A DNA stretch of 64,000 bases, taken from contig NZ_JAGIOB010000001.1 of NCBI RefSeq assembly GCF_017876495.1, forward strand, positions 1,612,001 through 1,676,000, in the 5' to 3' direction. Both the position numbers and the translations under genes were made by a program. Below the pieces are notes generated by a model that saw only the letters and a list, made by a program, of their open reading frames with translations, was not told the origin of the DNA and did not search any database. This document shows, piece by piece, positions 44,603 through 53,229 of the stretch (the stretch's first letter is position 1; the number at the start of each line of letters is the position of its first letter). This DNA is from Microlunatus capsulatus (GTDB taxonomy: Bacteria > Actinomycetota > Actinomycetes > Propionibacteriales > Propionibacteriaceae).

Positions 44603-45354
44603 GCGGCGAGCTCGAGGGCCTCGTCGCCCTGGTCACCGGGGGCGCGTCCGGCATCGGCGCGGCGGTCGCCGCCCGGCTGCAGGCCGACGGCGCGCGGGTG
44701 GCGGTGCTCGACCTCAACCCCGGCGCCGCCGCGGAGGGCCAGCTGGGCGTCGCCTGCGACGTCGGCGACGACGCGTCGGTGCGGGCCGCCGTCGACCGGG
44801 TCGTCGAGGAGCTGGGCGGGCTGGACGTCGTGGTCAACAACGCCGGCATCGGTGCCGCCGGCACCGTCGCCGACAACGACGACGACGAGTGGCACCGCGT
44901 GCTGGACGTCAACGTCGTCGGCATGGTCCGGGTGACGCGGGCCGCGCTCCCCCACCTGCGGGCCTCGACCGCCCCGGCGGTCGTGAACACGTCGTCCATC
45001 GCGGCGACGGCCGGCCTGCCGCAGCGCGCCCTCTACAGCGCGTCGAAGGGCGCGGTGCTGGCCCTGACCCGGGCGATGGCGGCCGACCACGTGCGGGAGG
45101 GCATCCGGGTGAACTGCGTGAACCCCGGGACCGCGGACACCCCCTGGGTGCAGCGGCTGCTGGACGCCGCCGAGGACCCGGCGGCGGAGCGGACGGCGCT
45201 GGAGGCCCGGCAGCCGCACGGCCGGCTGGTCTCGGCCGAGGAGGTCGCCGACGCCGTGGCCTACCTGGCCAGCCCCCGCTCGCGCTCGACGACCGGCACC
45301 TCGATCGCCGTCGACGGCGGGATGCAGGAGCTGCGGCTCCGCCCCCGCGGCTGA
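44599..45354 (+). CDS. SDR: 2-keto-3-deoxy-L-fuconate dehydrogenase
   Basis: 251 residues. TGGASGIG (13-20), D38 after the second strand indicating NAD, NNAG (80-83), Y146 and K150. The C-terminal PGTADTPWVQRLLDAAEDP and RQPHGRLVSAEEVADAVAYL match SDRs acting on 2-keto-3-deoxy-fuconate/rhamnonate. Coupled to the hydrolase that uses its product. Confidence 0.86.
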   Translation: MSGELEGLVALVTGGASGIGAAVAARLQADGARVAVLDLNPGAAAEGQLGVACDVGDDASVRAAVDRVVEELGGLDVVVNNAGIGAAGTVADNDDDEWHRVLDVNVVGMVRVTRAALPHLRASTAPAVVNTSSIAATAGLPQRALYSASKGAVLALTRAMAADHVREGIRVNCVNPGTADTPWVQRLLDAAEDPAAERTALEARQPHGRLVSAEEVADAVAYLASPRSRSTTGTSIAVDGGMQELRLRPRG

Positions 45355-45399
45355 GCGGTCGCCGGGACCCCTCGCCGGGGCCGAGCCCGAACTGCAGGG

Positions 45400-45440
45400 A
45401 CGACGAAGCCCCGACCTCGTGGAGGTCGGGGCTTCGTCGT
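45400..45440. terminator. Terminator of rplJL and of the fucose operon
   Basis: Perfect 19-bp stem (ACGACGAAGCCCCGACCTC and complement) with a 3-nt loop, between convergent genes. One of the longest stems in the window. Confidence 0.93.
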
Positions 45441-45477
45441 GCGTGGTGCAGGTGGGTCGCCTAGGCGACCCGGGAGA

Positions 45478-45867
45478 TCACTTGAGGGTGACCTTGGCCC
45501 CGGCGCCCTCGAGGGCCTCCTTGGCCTTCTCGGCCTGCTCCTTGGTGACCTTCTCCAGGACGGCCTTGGGGGCGGCCTCGACCAGGTCCTTGGCCTCCTT
45601 GAGACCGAGGCTGGTGAGGGTGCGCACCTCCTTGATGACCTGGATCTTCTTGTCGCCGGCCGCCTCGAGGATGACGTCGACCTCGTCCGAGGCCTCCTCC
45701 TCCTCGACAGCGGCGCCGCCGCCGGCACCGGCCGGGGCGGCCGCGGCCACGGGAGCGGCAGCGGTGACGCCGAAGGTGGTCTCGAACTCCTTGACGAACT
45801 CGGAGAGCTCGATCAGGGTCAGCTCCTTGAAGGCGTCAAGGAGCTCTGCAGTGCTGAGCTTCGCCAT
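45478..45867 (-). CDS. rplL: 50S ribosomal protein L7/L12
   Basis: 129 residues. N-terminal dimerisation helix ([20 protein letters not shown]), Ala/Gly-rich hinge (about 38-55), and C-terminal factor-binding domain ([20 protein letters not shown]). Acidic stalk protein that recruits EF-Tu and EF-G. 15 nt after rplJ. Confidence 0.98.
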   Translation of the reverse strand: MAKLSTAELLDAFKELTLIELSEFVKEFETTFGVTAAAPVAAAAPAGAGGGAAVEEEEASDEVDVILEAAGDKKIQVIKEVRTLTSLGLKEAKDLVEAAPKAVLEKVTKEQAEKAKEALEGAGAKVTLK

Positions 45868-45882
45868 GATGGGCGTCCTTCC

Positions 45883-46587
45883 TTAGTTTTCTTCCGCAGC
45901 GTCAGCCGCGACGGTGTTGGTGTCCGGGGCAGCAGCAGCCGCCTCGGTGCCCTCCGCAGCGGGTGCTGCCTCAGAGCTGGCCTCGGCGGCAGGTGCCGCC
46001 TCGGTCGGGTCTTCCGTGCTCGACTCCTGCTCGGTGGCGGCCGGGGTGCCGGCGCCGCCGATGATCGAGGGGTCCTCCTGGGCCGCCTGCTCCAGGGCGG
46101 CGGCGAGCCGCGCGACCTGGGACAGCGGGGCGGACACCAGCGAGATGGCCTGCTGCAGGACACCCTGCATGCCGCCGGCGACCTTCGCGAGGAGGACCTC
46201 GCGGGACTCCAGGTCGGCGAGCGTGCGCACCTCGTCGGAGCTCAGGAACTTGCCGTCCAGAACTCCGCCCTTGATGACCAGGAGCGGGTTGGTCCGTGCG
46301 AAGTCACGCAGACCCTTCGCGACGACGACGGGGTCGCCGTCCACGAAGGTGATCGCCGTGGGTCCGACGAGGTGCTCGTCGAGACCCTCGACACCCGCCT
46401 CGCGGGCGGCGATCGTGGTCAGGGTGTTCTTCGACACGGCGTAGGTGGCGTTCTCACCGAGCGAGCGGCGCAGGTCCTTCAACGCCTTCACGGTGAGACC
46501 GCGGTACTCGGTCAGGACGACCGCCGAGGAGCTGGAGAACTTGTCCTTCAGCTCGGCGACCGCAGCTGCCTTGTCCGGCCTCGCCAT
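45883..46587 (-). CDS. rplJ: 50S ribosomal protein L10 with long acidic C-terminal tail
   Basis: 234 residues from the ATG at 46587 with GGAGGAG just upstream; the canonical L10 core ([20 protein letters not shown] to about residue 174, ending in the L12-binding helix [14 protein letters not shown]) is followed by about 60 Ala/Glu-rich residues. Usual L10 length is 165-175. The tail is not an artefact of frameshift: it keeps the frame to the stop before rplL. Confidence 0.97.
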   Translation of the reverse strand: MARPDKAAAVAELKDKFSSSSAVVLTEYRGLTVKALKDLRRSLGENATYAVSKNTLTTIAAREAGVEGLDEHLVGPTAITFVDGDPVVVAKGLRDFARTNPLLVIKGGVLDGKFLSSDEVRTLADLESREVLLAKVAGGMQGVLQQAISLVSAPLSQVARLAAALEQAAQEDPSIIGGAGTPAATEQESSTEDPTEAAPAAEASSEAAPAAEGTEAAAAAPDTNTVAADAAEEN

Positions 46588-46854
46588 AGTCTCCTCCACT
46601 TCGTTCCGTGCTGCTTCTGCAGCGCTTCCGAAGGGCTGGCCCGACGTGCGGGGCGGACCGGGGACGAAAAAAGCCCCCGACGCGCAGGCGTCGTGGGGCG
46701 GTGCCGAGGTGACGGACCCGGGCTCCCCTGGACGGGGGCACCGGGGCTGACAGCTCGGCGACGATCCTCGATCAACCTGCGCGGGCCATCCGTGACGAGC
46801 ACGACGTCTTCGGGCCTCACCCCGGGGGGATCAGCCGACCAGCGGTCTTCGGCG
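46588..46854 (-). promoter_or_regulatory. L10-type leader of rplJL
   Basis: About 267 nt of leader. In transcript order: a composite hairpin (GGTGCC..GGCACC closing CCCC..GGGG, about 46699-46745), a terminator hairpin at 46667-46698, and a small hairpin GCTGC-AGAA-GCAGC at 46610-46623 just before the ribosome binding site. The arrangement fits autoregulation by L10(L12) binding, as in described L10 leaders, probably by attenuation. Confidence 0.65.
46667..46698 (-). terminator. Attenuator with U-tract in the rplJ leader
   Basis: Minus strand: CCCC-A(bulge)-CGACGC, loop CTGC, GCGTCG-GGGG, then C and TTTTTT. It is the only clear intrinsic terminator with a run of T seen in this window, and it lies 80 nt upstream of rplJ rather than after a gene. 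Confidence 0.8.
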
Positions 46855-46860
46855 TCCGCC

Positions 46861-46890
46861 AGCGTAGCCCCCGGCGGCGACGCAGACCAA
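46861..46890 (-). promoter_or_regulatory. Promoter of rplJL
   Basis: Minus strand: TTGGTC, 18-nt spacer, TACGCT. Places transcription start near 46854. Confidence 0.65.
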
Positions 46891-46997
46891 ATCGGGACCG
46901 GACCGCCCTCGGGCCTGAGAAGGAGCTCGACCACCCTGAGAACGACCCGCAGACGGTAGCCCGTCAACCCGCCGCGCCCTGAGGGATCCTCAGAGTT

Positions 46998-47026
46998 TTG
47001 GCGAATTGGTCTCGTTTGGATAACGT
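46998..47026 (+). promoter_or_regulatory. Promoter of the NlpC/P60 gene
   Basis: TTGGCG, 17-nt spacer, TAACGT in an AT-richer patch; leader of about 70 nt to the ATG at 47102. Confidence 0.6.
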
Positions 47027-47101
47027 GTGCCCGCCAGTCCGCGTCGACACCGTTGTCGAACCACCGAGGGCCGGCCCGTCGACTCGAGGGAGACCCACCC
47101 C

Positions 47102-48043
47102 ATGGGCAAGATCCTGAAGAGAGCAGCGTCGCTGGCGACCGGACTGGCCCTGGCCGTCTCCGTCACCGCGACCGCCGAGCTCCCCGCCAGCGCCGCCGCG
47201 ACCTGCAGCGCCTCGTTCACGAAGTACCAGACCATCAGCAAGGGCAGCAAGGGCGCGCAGACGAAGGCCCTGGAGTGCCTCCTGCGCGACGCCGGCTACA
47301 GCACCACCGTCAACGGCAGCTTCTCGGTGCACGACGCCGCCAAGCTCGCGAAGTTCCGCAAGTCCGTGGGCCTCAGCCCGCTCAAGGTCGCCGGCCCCCG
47401 CCCCTGGAGCGCGCTGCTCTCCCAGGGCTCGCGGCCGCTGCTCGAGCGCGGCGACAAGGGTGCCGACGTCCTCCGGCTGCAGCGCTCCCTGCGTGCACTC
47501 GGCTACACCAAGGTCACCCTGACCTCCACCTTCGGCGCGAACACCGCCGCCGCGGTGAAGTCGGCGCAGAAGAAGCGCGGGCTCAAGCAGTCCGGCAAGA
47601 CCACGAACGCGCTGTGGTCGGCCCTGCAGCACGGTCGGGTCTCCGCGGTCCCCGCGCCGAAGAAGAAGCCGTCCTCCAGCTCCTCCAGCTCGTCGAGCAA
47701 GGGGGCCAAGGCGCTCGCCTTCGCCAAGAAGCAGATCGGCGACTCCTACCGCTACGGGGCCACCGGCCCGAGCAGCTGGGACTGCTCCGGCCTCACCGGC
47801 GGCGCCTGGAAGGCGGCCGGGGTGAAGATCCCGCGCACCTCGCAGGCCCAGTTCCGCTCCGGCAAGAAGGTCGCCAAGTCCGACCTCAAGCCCGGTGACC
47901 TGGTGTTCTTCTACTCCGGCATCACCCACGTCGGGATCTACGCGGGCAACGGCAACGTCGTGCACGCCTCGCGACCCGGCAAGCCGGTCGGGACCATCAA
48001 GATGAAGTACATGCCCTACCAGGGCGCCCGCCGCCCGGGCTGA
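47102..48043 (+). CDS. Secreted NlpC/P60 peptidoglycan hydrolase with two PG-binding domains
   Basis: 313 residues. Sec signal peptide to about residue 30 (PASAA), two peptidoglycan_binding_1 repeats (about 38-95 and 110-170, KGAQTKALECLLRDAGYSTT and KGADVLRLQRSLRALGY), a Lys/Ser-rich linker, and an NlpC/P60 endopeptidase domain (about 202-313) with catalytic C228 (WDCSG), H276 (HVGIYAG) and H288. It cuts stem peptides in the cell wall. ATG 47102 with GGGAG upstream; the longer frame lacks a signal. Confidence 0.93.
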   Translation: MGKILKRAASLATGLALAVSVTATAELPASAAATCSASFTKYQTISKGSKGAQTKALECLLRDAGYSTTVNGSFSVHDAAKLAKFRKSVGLSPLKVAGPRPWSALLSQGSRPLLERGDKGADVLRLQRSLRALGYTKVTLTSTFGANTAAAVKSAQKKRGLKQSGKTTNALWSALQHGRVSAVPAPKKKPSSSSSSSSSKGAKALAFAKKQIGDSYRYGATGPSSWDCSGLTGGAWKAAGVKIPRTSQAQFRSGKKVAKSDLKPGDLVFFYSGITHVGIYAGNGNVVHASRPGKPVGTIKMKYMPYQGARRPG

Positions 48044-48063
48044 CCCACCCCGCGCAGCACCGC

Positions 48064-48106
48064 CGACGTCCGCAGCTCCCGGTCCACCCGGGGTCTGCGG
48101 ACGTCG
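48064..48106. terminator. Bidirectional terminator between NlpC/P60 and esterase genes
   Basis: Perfect 12-bp stem (CGACGTCCGCAG and complement) with a 19-nt loop between convergent genes. Confidence 0.85.
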
Positions 48107-48120
48107 TGCGTCCGCGGACC

Positions 48121-49596
48121 TCAGGGGCGGGGCATGACGTCACGGCCGGCCCAGGCCCGGCGGCGCTCGGCGCCGGGGTCGTCCTCGACGTGGTCGCCCG
48201 CCGGGTCCAGCACCAGGGTGCGCCGCTCCGGCAGGGTGAGGGCGGGCCAGTCCGGCCCCGGGTCGAGGTGCCGGGCGAAGGCCAGCCAGCGCTGCCGCAT
48301 CCGCCCCGCCAGCGCCTGCCGCTGCGGCGTCCGCCGGCCGCGCAGCACCAGCCCGGGCAGCCCGCCCCAGTCCCACAGGTAGGGCAGGTCCGCCGCGTGC
48401 GTCGCCCCCAGCAGGGGCACGGCGGCGTCGAAGCGGTAGGACCAGGTCGCCCCGCCCGCGCCGGCGTGCCGCTCGGCGAAGTGCCGGGTGGGCCCGGCGA
48501 AGGTGAGGTCGGTGCCGAGGGCGCGGGTGCCGGCCGCCGAGTCCGGGTAGTGCGCCAGCAGCCGCTGCGCCTCCTCCCAGCCGAGGGCGGCCTGCAGCCG
48601 GGCCACCAGGGCCGGCCGGGTGGTGGGCAGGATGTCGTGGCGCGAGGTCTGGAAGAACGAGATCTCGTCCCGGTTGTGACCGGCCAGCAGCGCCACCTCC
48701 GGCCGGGTCGACCGCCGCGCCTCCTCCAGCGAGCCGGGCACCAGGTCGCCGTCGAACCAGGGCGCCGCGGGCAGGGTCCCGGGGAACTCCGCGTCGACGG
48801 CCTGCTGCGCGGCGAGGAGCTCCTGCGGCGTGAGCTGCCAGAGCCGGTCCCCGTCGCCGCGGCCGAGGCCGAGGCGGCGGGCGTAGGCCCGGGCCACCTC
48901 CTGACGGGCCTCGTCGCCGTGGATGAGGCTGTGCGAGCCGCTCTGCATCACCGCGCCCCGGAACAGCCCCGCCGTCGACGGGGCCGTCATCAGCAGGGCC
49001 ACCGAGATGGAGCCGGCGGACTCCCCCGCGACGACGACCTGCCCGGGGTCCCCGCCGAAGGCGCCGACGTTCTCCTGCACCCAGCGCAGCGCGGCGACCT
49101 GGTCGCGGAGGCCGAGCACGCTCGGCACGTCGGCGTCGACGGCGGAGGCCAGGTCGACGAAGCCGAAGACCCCCAGCCGGTAGTTGACCGTGACGACGAC
49201 GAGGTCGCCCTGCGCCGCGAGCGGCGCCCCGCGGTAGAGGGCGCCGCTGCCGCCGGTGAAGGCGCCGCCGTGCAGCCACACCAGCACCGGGCGCGGCCGC
49301 CCGTCGTGCGGCGCCCCGGCCGGGGCGTGCACGTTGACGTAGAGGCAGTCCTCGCCGACGGACGGGCCCAGCCCCTTCCCGCCGCCGAGGCCCGGGGCCT
49401 GCAGCGCGGCGCCCGCCGGCCGCACCGCCGGCCGGACGCCGTCCCAGCGCTCGACGGGGGCCGGTGCGCGGAAGCGCCGCGGCCCCAGCGGCGGCGCGGC
49501 GTAGGGCACCCCGAGCCAGGAGGTGACCCCGTCCCGCTCGACCCCCTGCAGCCGGCCCGCGGCCACCGTCACCACCGTGTCGTGCTCCTGCTCCAT
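48121..49596 (-). CDS. Type-B carboxylesterase
   Basis: 491 residues, alpha/beta hydrolase of the carboxylesterase/para-nitrobenzyl esterase family. Oxyanion HGGAF (109-113), EDCLYVNVHAP, nucleophile S193 in GESAGS, acid E311 (HNRDE) and H400 (GATHAADL). No signal peptide, so cytoplasmic. Substrate unknown. ATG with GGGAGAGG upstream. Confidence 0.9.
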   Translation of the reverse strand: MEQEHDTVVTVAAGRLQGVERDGVTSWLGVPYAAPPLGPRRFRAPAPVERWDGVRPAVRPAGAALQAPGLGGGKGLGPSVGEDCLYVNVHAPAGAPHDGRPRPVLVWLHGGAFTGGSGALYRGAPLAAQGDLVVVTVNYRLGVFGFVDLASAVDADVPSVLGLRDQVAALRWVQENVGAFGGDPGQVVVAGESAGSISVALLMTAPSTAGLFRGAVMQSGSHSLIHGDEARQEVARAYARRLGLGRGDGDRLWQLTPQELLAAQQAVDAEFPGTLPAAPWFDGDLVPGSLEEARRSTRPEVALLAGHNRDEISFFQTSRHDILPTTRPALVARLQAALGWEEAQRLLAHYPDSAAGTRALGTDLTFAGPTRHFAERHAGAGGATWSYRFDAAVPLLGATHAADLPYLWDWGGLPGLVLRGRRTPQRQALAGRMRQRWLAFARHLDPGPDWPALTLPERRTLVLDPAGDHVEDDPGAERRRAWAGRDVMPRP

Positions 49597-49682
49597 CGCC
49601 GTCGCCTCTCCCTGGTCCGGCGTCCGATCCTGCCACCGGGTCCCCCGGCGCCGGCCGGGTGCCGTCGTGGTGGGGTGGACCG

Positions 49683-50189
49683 GTGCACCCCGCCCTCCGT
49701 CCCGCCCGGTCCGACGACGTCGACCGGATCCACCAGCTGGTGGTCGACCTCGCCACCTACGAGCGCGCCGCCGACCAGGTCCGGGCGACGCCCGAGCAGC
49801 TCCGCAGAGCCCTGTTCGGGCCGTCCCCGGCCGTGCACGCGCTGGTCGCGGAGGTGGACGGCGTCGTCGTCGGCTTCGCCCTGTGGTTCCTCAGCTTCTC
49901 CACCTGGGAGGGCGTGCACGGGGTCTACCTCGAGGACCTCTACGTCGAGCCCGCCCACCGCGGCCGGGGCCTCGGCCGCGCCCTGCTGGCGGCCCTGGCC
50001 GAGACCGCGCTCGCCCGCGGCTGGGCGCGGGTCGAGTGGTCGGTGCTGGACTGGAACGCCCCGGCGCTCGGGTTCTACCGCGCGCTCGGGGCCGTGGCCA
50101 TGGACGGCTGGACCGTGCACCGGCTCACGGGCGACGCCCTGCGCGCCGTCGCGGGCGCGCAGGACGGGGCCAGGAACCGGCTCAGCTGA
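49683..50189 (+). CDS. GNAT acetyltransferase, diamine N-acetyltransferase-like
   Basis: 168 residues. Acetyl-CoA motif VEPAHRGRGLGRALLAALAE and C-terminal WSVLDWNAPALGFYRALGA; FALWFLSFSTWEGVHGVYLE resembles spermidine/diamine acetyltransferases (SSAT/thialysine type). GTG 49683 chosen: the family N-terminus starts there and TGGGGT ends 6 nt upstream, a weak leaderless pattern. Its 3' end overlaps the convergent permease gene by 8 nt. Confidence 0.85.
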   Translation: MHPALRPARSDDVDRIHQLVVDLATYERAADQVRATPEQLRRALFGPSPAVHALVAEVDGVVVGFALWFLSFSTWEGVHGVYLEDLYVEPAHRGRGLGRALLAALAETALARGWARVEWSVLDWNAPALGFYRALGAVAMDGWTVHRLTGDALRAVAGAQDGARNRLS

Positions 50190-50994
50190 CCTCGCGGTGC
50201 AGCAGCCGGTGGGTGCCGACGGCCAGCGGCAGCAGCACCCACAGGCCCACCGAGGTGGCCAGCCGGGCCCAGTCGCCGGCGGCGAGGCTGCCCGCCAGCA
50301 GCGGCTCGCTGGTCATGGCCAGGTCCAGCCAGCGGGCCGGGGTCTCCAGCCACGAGATCATCGCGCCCAGCACGGTCCACAGCGTGGGCAGCACGAGGAA
50401 GGCGACGATCGCGGGGGCGCTGGTGCCGATGGCGGCGCCGAAGCCCACGCCCTGGGCCACCCCGATGACCTGGAGCAGCGCGGCGCCGCCGACCTGCCCG
50501 GCGTCGAGGGACCAGGAGCCGTCGCCGTCCAGCCAGAGCATGCCGGCGACGTTGGCCAGCGCCCCCACGGCCAGGGCGACGACGACGGCCAGCAGGCCCA
50601 CGAGGGTGGCGGCCAGCAGCTTGGCCACCCCGACCCGCAGCCGGCGCGGCTCCAGGGTGAAGGTGACCAGACCGGTCCGGTGGGTCCACTCCGCGGTGGC
50701 GGTGAGGATGCCGAGGACCGGCAGCAGGAAGGCCTGCGGCAGCGCGGTGGCCAGCGCCAGGGTGCTCCAGGTGAGCTCCTCGGGCTCGGCGGTGAGCAGC
50801 ACCACGGCGATCGTCGCGGCGGTGACGAGGGCGATGACCAGCAGCAGCCCGCGCCCGGCGCGGGTGTCGACGATCTTGCGGGTCTCGACGGCGAGCAGCC
50901 GGTGGAAGGGCACGCCCGTGGGGGCGGTCCGGCGGGCGGGTGCCTCGCCGGGGGCGGGCGGACGGGGCGTCGTCGGGGTCGCGGTGGTGGTCAT
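50182..50994 (-). CDS. ABC-2 transporter permease
   Basis: 270 residues, about six hydrophobic segments after a Pro/Thr-rich cytoplasmic N-terminus. RLLAVETRKIVDTRAGRGLL and TATAEWTHRTGLVTFTLEPR are typical of ABC-2 permeases paired with BcrA-like ATPases. ATG overlaps the ATPase stop by 4 nt. Substrate unknown. Confidence 0.85.
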   Translation of the reverse strand: MTTTATPTTPRPPAPGEAPARRTAPTGVPFHRLLAVETRKIVDTRAGRGLLLVIALVTAATIAVVLLTAEPEELTWSTLALATALPQAFLLPVLGILTATAEWTHRTGLVTFTLEPRRLRVGVAKLLAATLVGLLAVVVALAVGALANVAGMLWLDGDGSWSLDAGQVGGAALLQVIGVAQGVGFGAAIGTSAPAIVAFLVLPTLWTVLGAMISWLETPARWLDLAMTSEPLLAGSLAAGDWARLATSVGLWVLLPLAVGTHRLLHREVS

Positions 50995-51887
50995 GCCCGC
51001 ACCTGCTCCCGCGCGTCGTCAGCGGTGAGCTCGAGGAACATCTGCTCCAGCCCGCCGTCGCCGGACCGCAGCTCGGTGAGGGCCAGCCCCTCGGCCGCGG
51101 CCAGCCTCCCGACCTGCTCCGGTGGGGCGGAGGCGACCAGGGTGCGGTCCCCGCCCCGGGTGACGGTGACGCCCGCGGCCTCGAGCGCCTCGGCCAGGGT
51201 CGCGAGGTCGGCGGCCCCGACGACGGTGCCGGTGCCGGCGAGCAGCTCGGCCTTGGTGCCCTGGGCGACGATCCGGCCGCGGCCGATCAGGACCAGCTCG
51301 TCGGCCACCACCTCGACCTCGTGCAGCAGGTGCGAGGAGAGCAGGACCGTGCCGCCGCGGGCGGCGAAGTCGCGCAGCAGGCCGCGCATCCAGTGGATGC
51401 CGGCCGGGTCGAGCCCGTTGGCCGGCTCGTCGAGGACCAGCACCCGGGGATCGCCGAGCAGGGCGTGGGCGATGCCCAGCCGCTGGCGCATGCCCAGGGA
51501 GTAGTGCTTCGTGCGGCGCCGCGCCTCCGCCGGCGACAGCCCGACCAGGGCCAGCATCGCGTCCACCCGGCCCCGGTCGACGCCCATCAGGACGGCGGCC
51601 AGGGTGAGCACCTCGCGGCCGGTGCGGCCGCCGTGCTGGGCGCCCGCGTCGAGCAGCACGCCGACCTCGCGGCCGGGGTTGACCAGCGAGCGGTAGGGCC
51701 GGCCGAGGACGGTGGCGGTGCCGCTGGAGGGCGGGGTCAGCCCCACCATCATCCGCATGGCGGTGGACTTGCCCGCGCCGTTGGGTCCGAGGAAGCCCGT
51801 CACGCTGCCCGGGCGGACCTCGAAGCTGATGTCGTCGACGGCGGTGAACGACCCGTACCGCCGGCTGAGCCTGTCGATGGTGATCAT
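50991..51887 (-). CDS. BcrA/CcmA-type ABC transporter ATP-binding protein
   Basis: 298 residues. Walker A GPNGAGKST near 35-43, signature YSLGMRQRLGIAHALLG, Walker B VLVLDEPANGLDP, H-loop SSHLL. ATG 51887; CAGACT ends 7 nt upstream with no ribosome binding site. Divergent from a histidine kinase gene, which may regulate it, as in antimicrobial-peptide or antibiotic-sensing modules. Confidence 0.9.
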   Translation of the reverse strand: MITIDRLSRRYGSFTAVDDISFEVRPGSVTGFLGPNGAGKSTAMRMMVGLTPPSSGTATVLGRPYRSLVNPGREVGVLLDAGAQHGGRTGREVLTLAAVLMGVDRGRVDAMLALVGLSPAEARRRTKHYSLGMRQRLGIAHALLGDPRVLVLDEPANGLDPAGIHWMRGLLRDFAARGGTVLLSSHLLHEVEVVADELVLIGRGRIVAQGTKAELLAGTGTVVGAADLATLAEALEAAGVTVTRGGDRTLVASAPPEQVGRLAAAEGLALTELRSGDGGLEQMFLELTADDAREQVRA

Positions 51888-52017
51888 GGCCGCCAGTCTG
51901 GTCCCGCCACCCGGCCCGCCGCATCGGCCGTGGGGACGGGGCACCCCCGACCGAGGTCGTACCCGGTCGAGCCGTTGGTCGGTGGTGGGACGGCCCCCCT
52001 CGCCCTAGCCTGAGCGG

Positions 52018-53229
52018 GTGCCCGACCGCCCCGCCCCGCCCCCGCTGACGCGGTTCCAGGAGGGCTGGCGGCTCGCCGTCGCCGCGCTGGGCGGGCTCGC
52101 GCTCTGGGTGGGCCAGTTCGGCACGAACGGCGCGGTCGTCGGCTGGTTCGGGGTGGTGGACCTGCTGGTCGGGGCGGGCTGCGTCGTGCTGGCCCACCAC
52201 CGCCGGCGCTGGCCGGTGCTGGTCGCCTGGGTCACGACGCTGGCCACCGCGGTCTCCGCGACGGCGGGGGTGGCGGGCGCCCTGGCCTACGTCTCGCTGG
52301 TGACCACCCGCCGCTGGCGGCCGATCGTCGGGGTGTCGCTGGTGGGGCTGGCGGCCGGGCACCTCTACGAGTACGTGCCCGCCCCGGGCCGGGGCACGGC
52401 GGGGCTGCCCTGGTGGACGTCGCTGATCTTCCTCACCCTGGCCACCGGCATCGCGCTGGTCGCCGGGCTCTACATCGGCGCCCGCCGCGACCTCGTGCAG
52501 TCCTACCGGGAGCGCGCCGAGACCGCCGAGCGGGAGCAGGCGGCCCGCGTCGAGCAGGCGCGGATGGGCGAGCGCGCCCGGATCGCCCGGGAGATGCACG
52601 ACGTGCTGGCCCACCGGATCTCCCTCGTCGCGCTGCACGCCGGGGCGATGACGTACCGCACCGACCTGGGGGCCGAGGAGCTGCGCTCGTCGGCGGCGGT
52701 GGTGCAGGAGAACGCCCACCTGGCCCTCGGCGAGCTGCGCGACGTCCTGGGCGTGCTCCGCGACCCGGCTCCCGCGCCGGCGACCACCGGTCCGGCCCCG
52801 GCGCCGCCGCAGCCGACGCTGGCCGACCTGGCCGCCCTGGTCCGCGAGACCCGGCAGGCCGGGTCCCCGGTGCAGGTCGTCGACCACCGGGAGCCCGGGA
52901 CGGTGCCCGACGCCGTCGGCCGGACCGCCTACCGCGTGGTCCAGGAGGCGCTGACCAACGTCCGCAAGCACGCGCCCGGCGGTCCGGCGGTGCTGCGGCT
53001 GGCCGGCGGCCCGGGCGGCCGGCTGGAGGTCGAGGTGACCAACCCGCTGCGGCGCTCCCCGGTGCCCGTCGCTGACCGCTCCCCGGCCCGGCCGCCCGCC
53101 GCCGTGCCCGGGGCCGGCGTCGGCCTCGTCGGGCTGGCCGAGCGGGTCGGGCTGGCCGGCGGCGACCTGGCCCACGGCCCCGACGGCGGCCGCTACCGGG
53201 TCCGGGCGAGCCTGCCGTGGCCGGCGTGA
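52018..53229 (+). CDS. NarL-type sensor histidine kinase
   Basis: 403 residues. Four to five N-terminal membrane segments (about 16-155), coiled linker, HisKA_3 with phospho-acceptor H194 (AREMHDVLAHRISL), and HATPase (VVQEALTNVRKHAPGG; GVGLVGLAERV). No extracellular sensor domain, so it probably senses within the membrane, like kinases paired with ABC transporters. GTG 52018 with TAGCCT 6 nt upstream, leaderless. Confidence 0.92.
   Translation: MPDRPAPPPLTRFQEGWRLAVAALGGLALWVGQFGTNGAVVGWFGVVDLLVGAGCVVLAHHRRRWPVLVAWVTTLATAVSATAGVAGALAYVSLVTTRRWRPIVGVSLVGLAAGHLYEYVPAPGRGTAGLPWWTSLIFLTLATGIALVAGLYIGARRDLVQSYRERAETAEREQAARVEQARMGERARIAREMHDVLAHRISLVALHAGAMTYRTDLGAEELRSSAAVVQENAHLALGELRDVLGVLRDPAPAPATTGPAPAPPQPTLADLAALVRETRQAGSPVQVVDHREPGTVPDAVGRTAYRVVQEALTNVRKHAPGGPAVLRLAGGPGGRLEVEVTNPLRRSPVPVADRSPARPPAAVPGAGVGLVGLAERVGLAGGDLAHGPDGGRYRVRASLPWPA

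Noticed and set aside
47027-47101. A c-di-AMP (ydaO-type) riboswitch before the NlpC/P60 gene, common for actinobacterial wall hydrolases.
   Set aside because: The predicted leader is only about 70 nt and shows none of the expected long structure.
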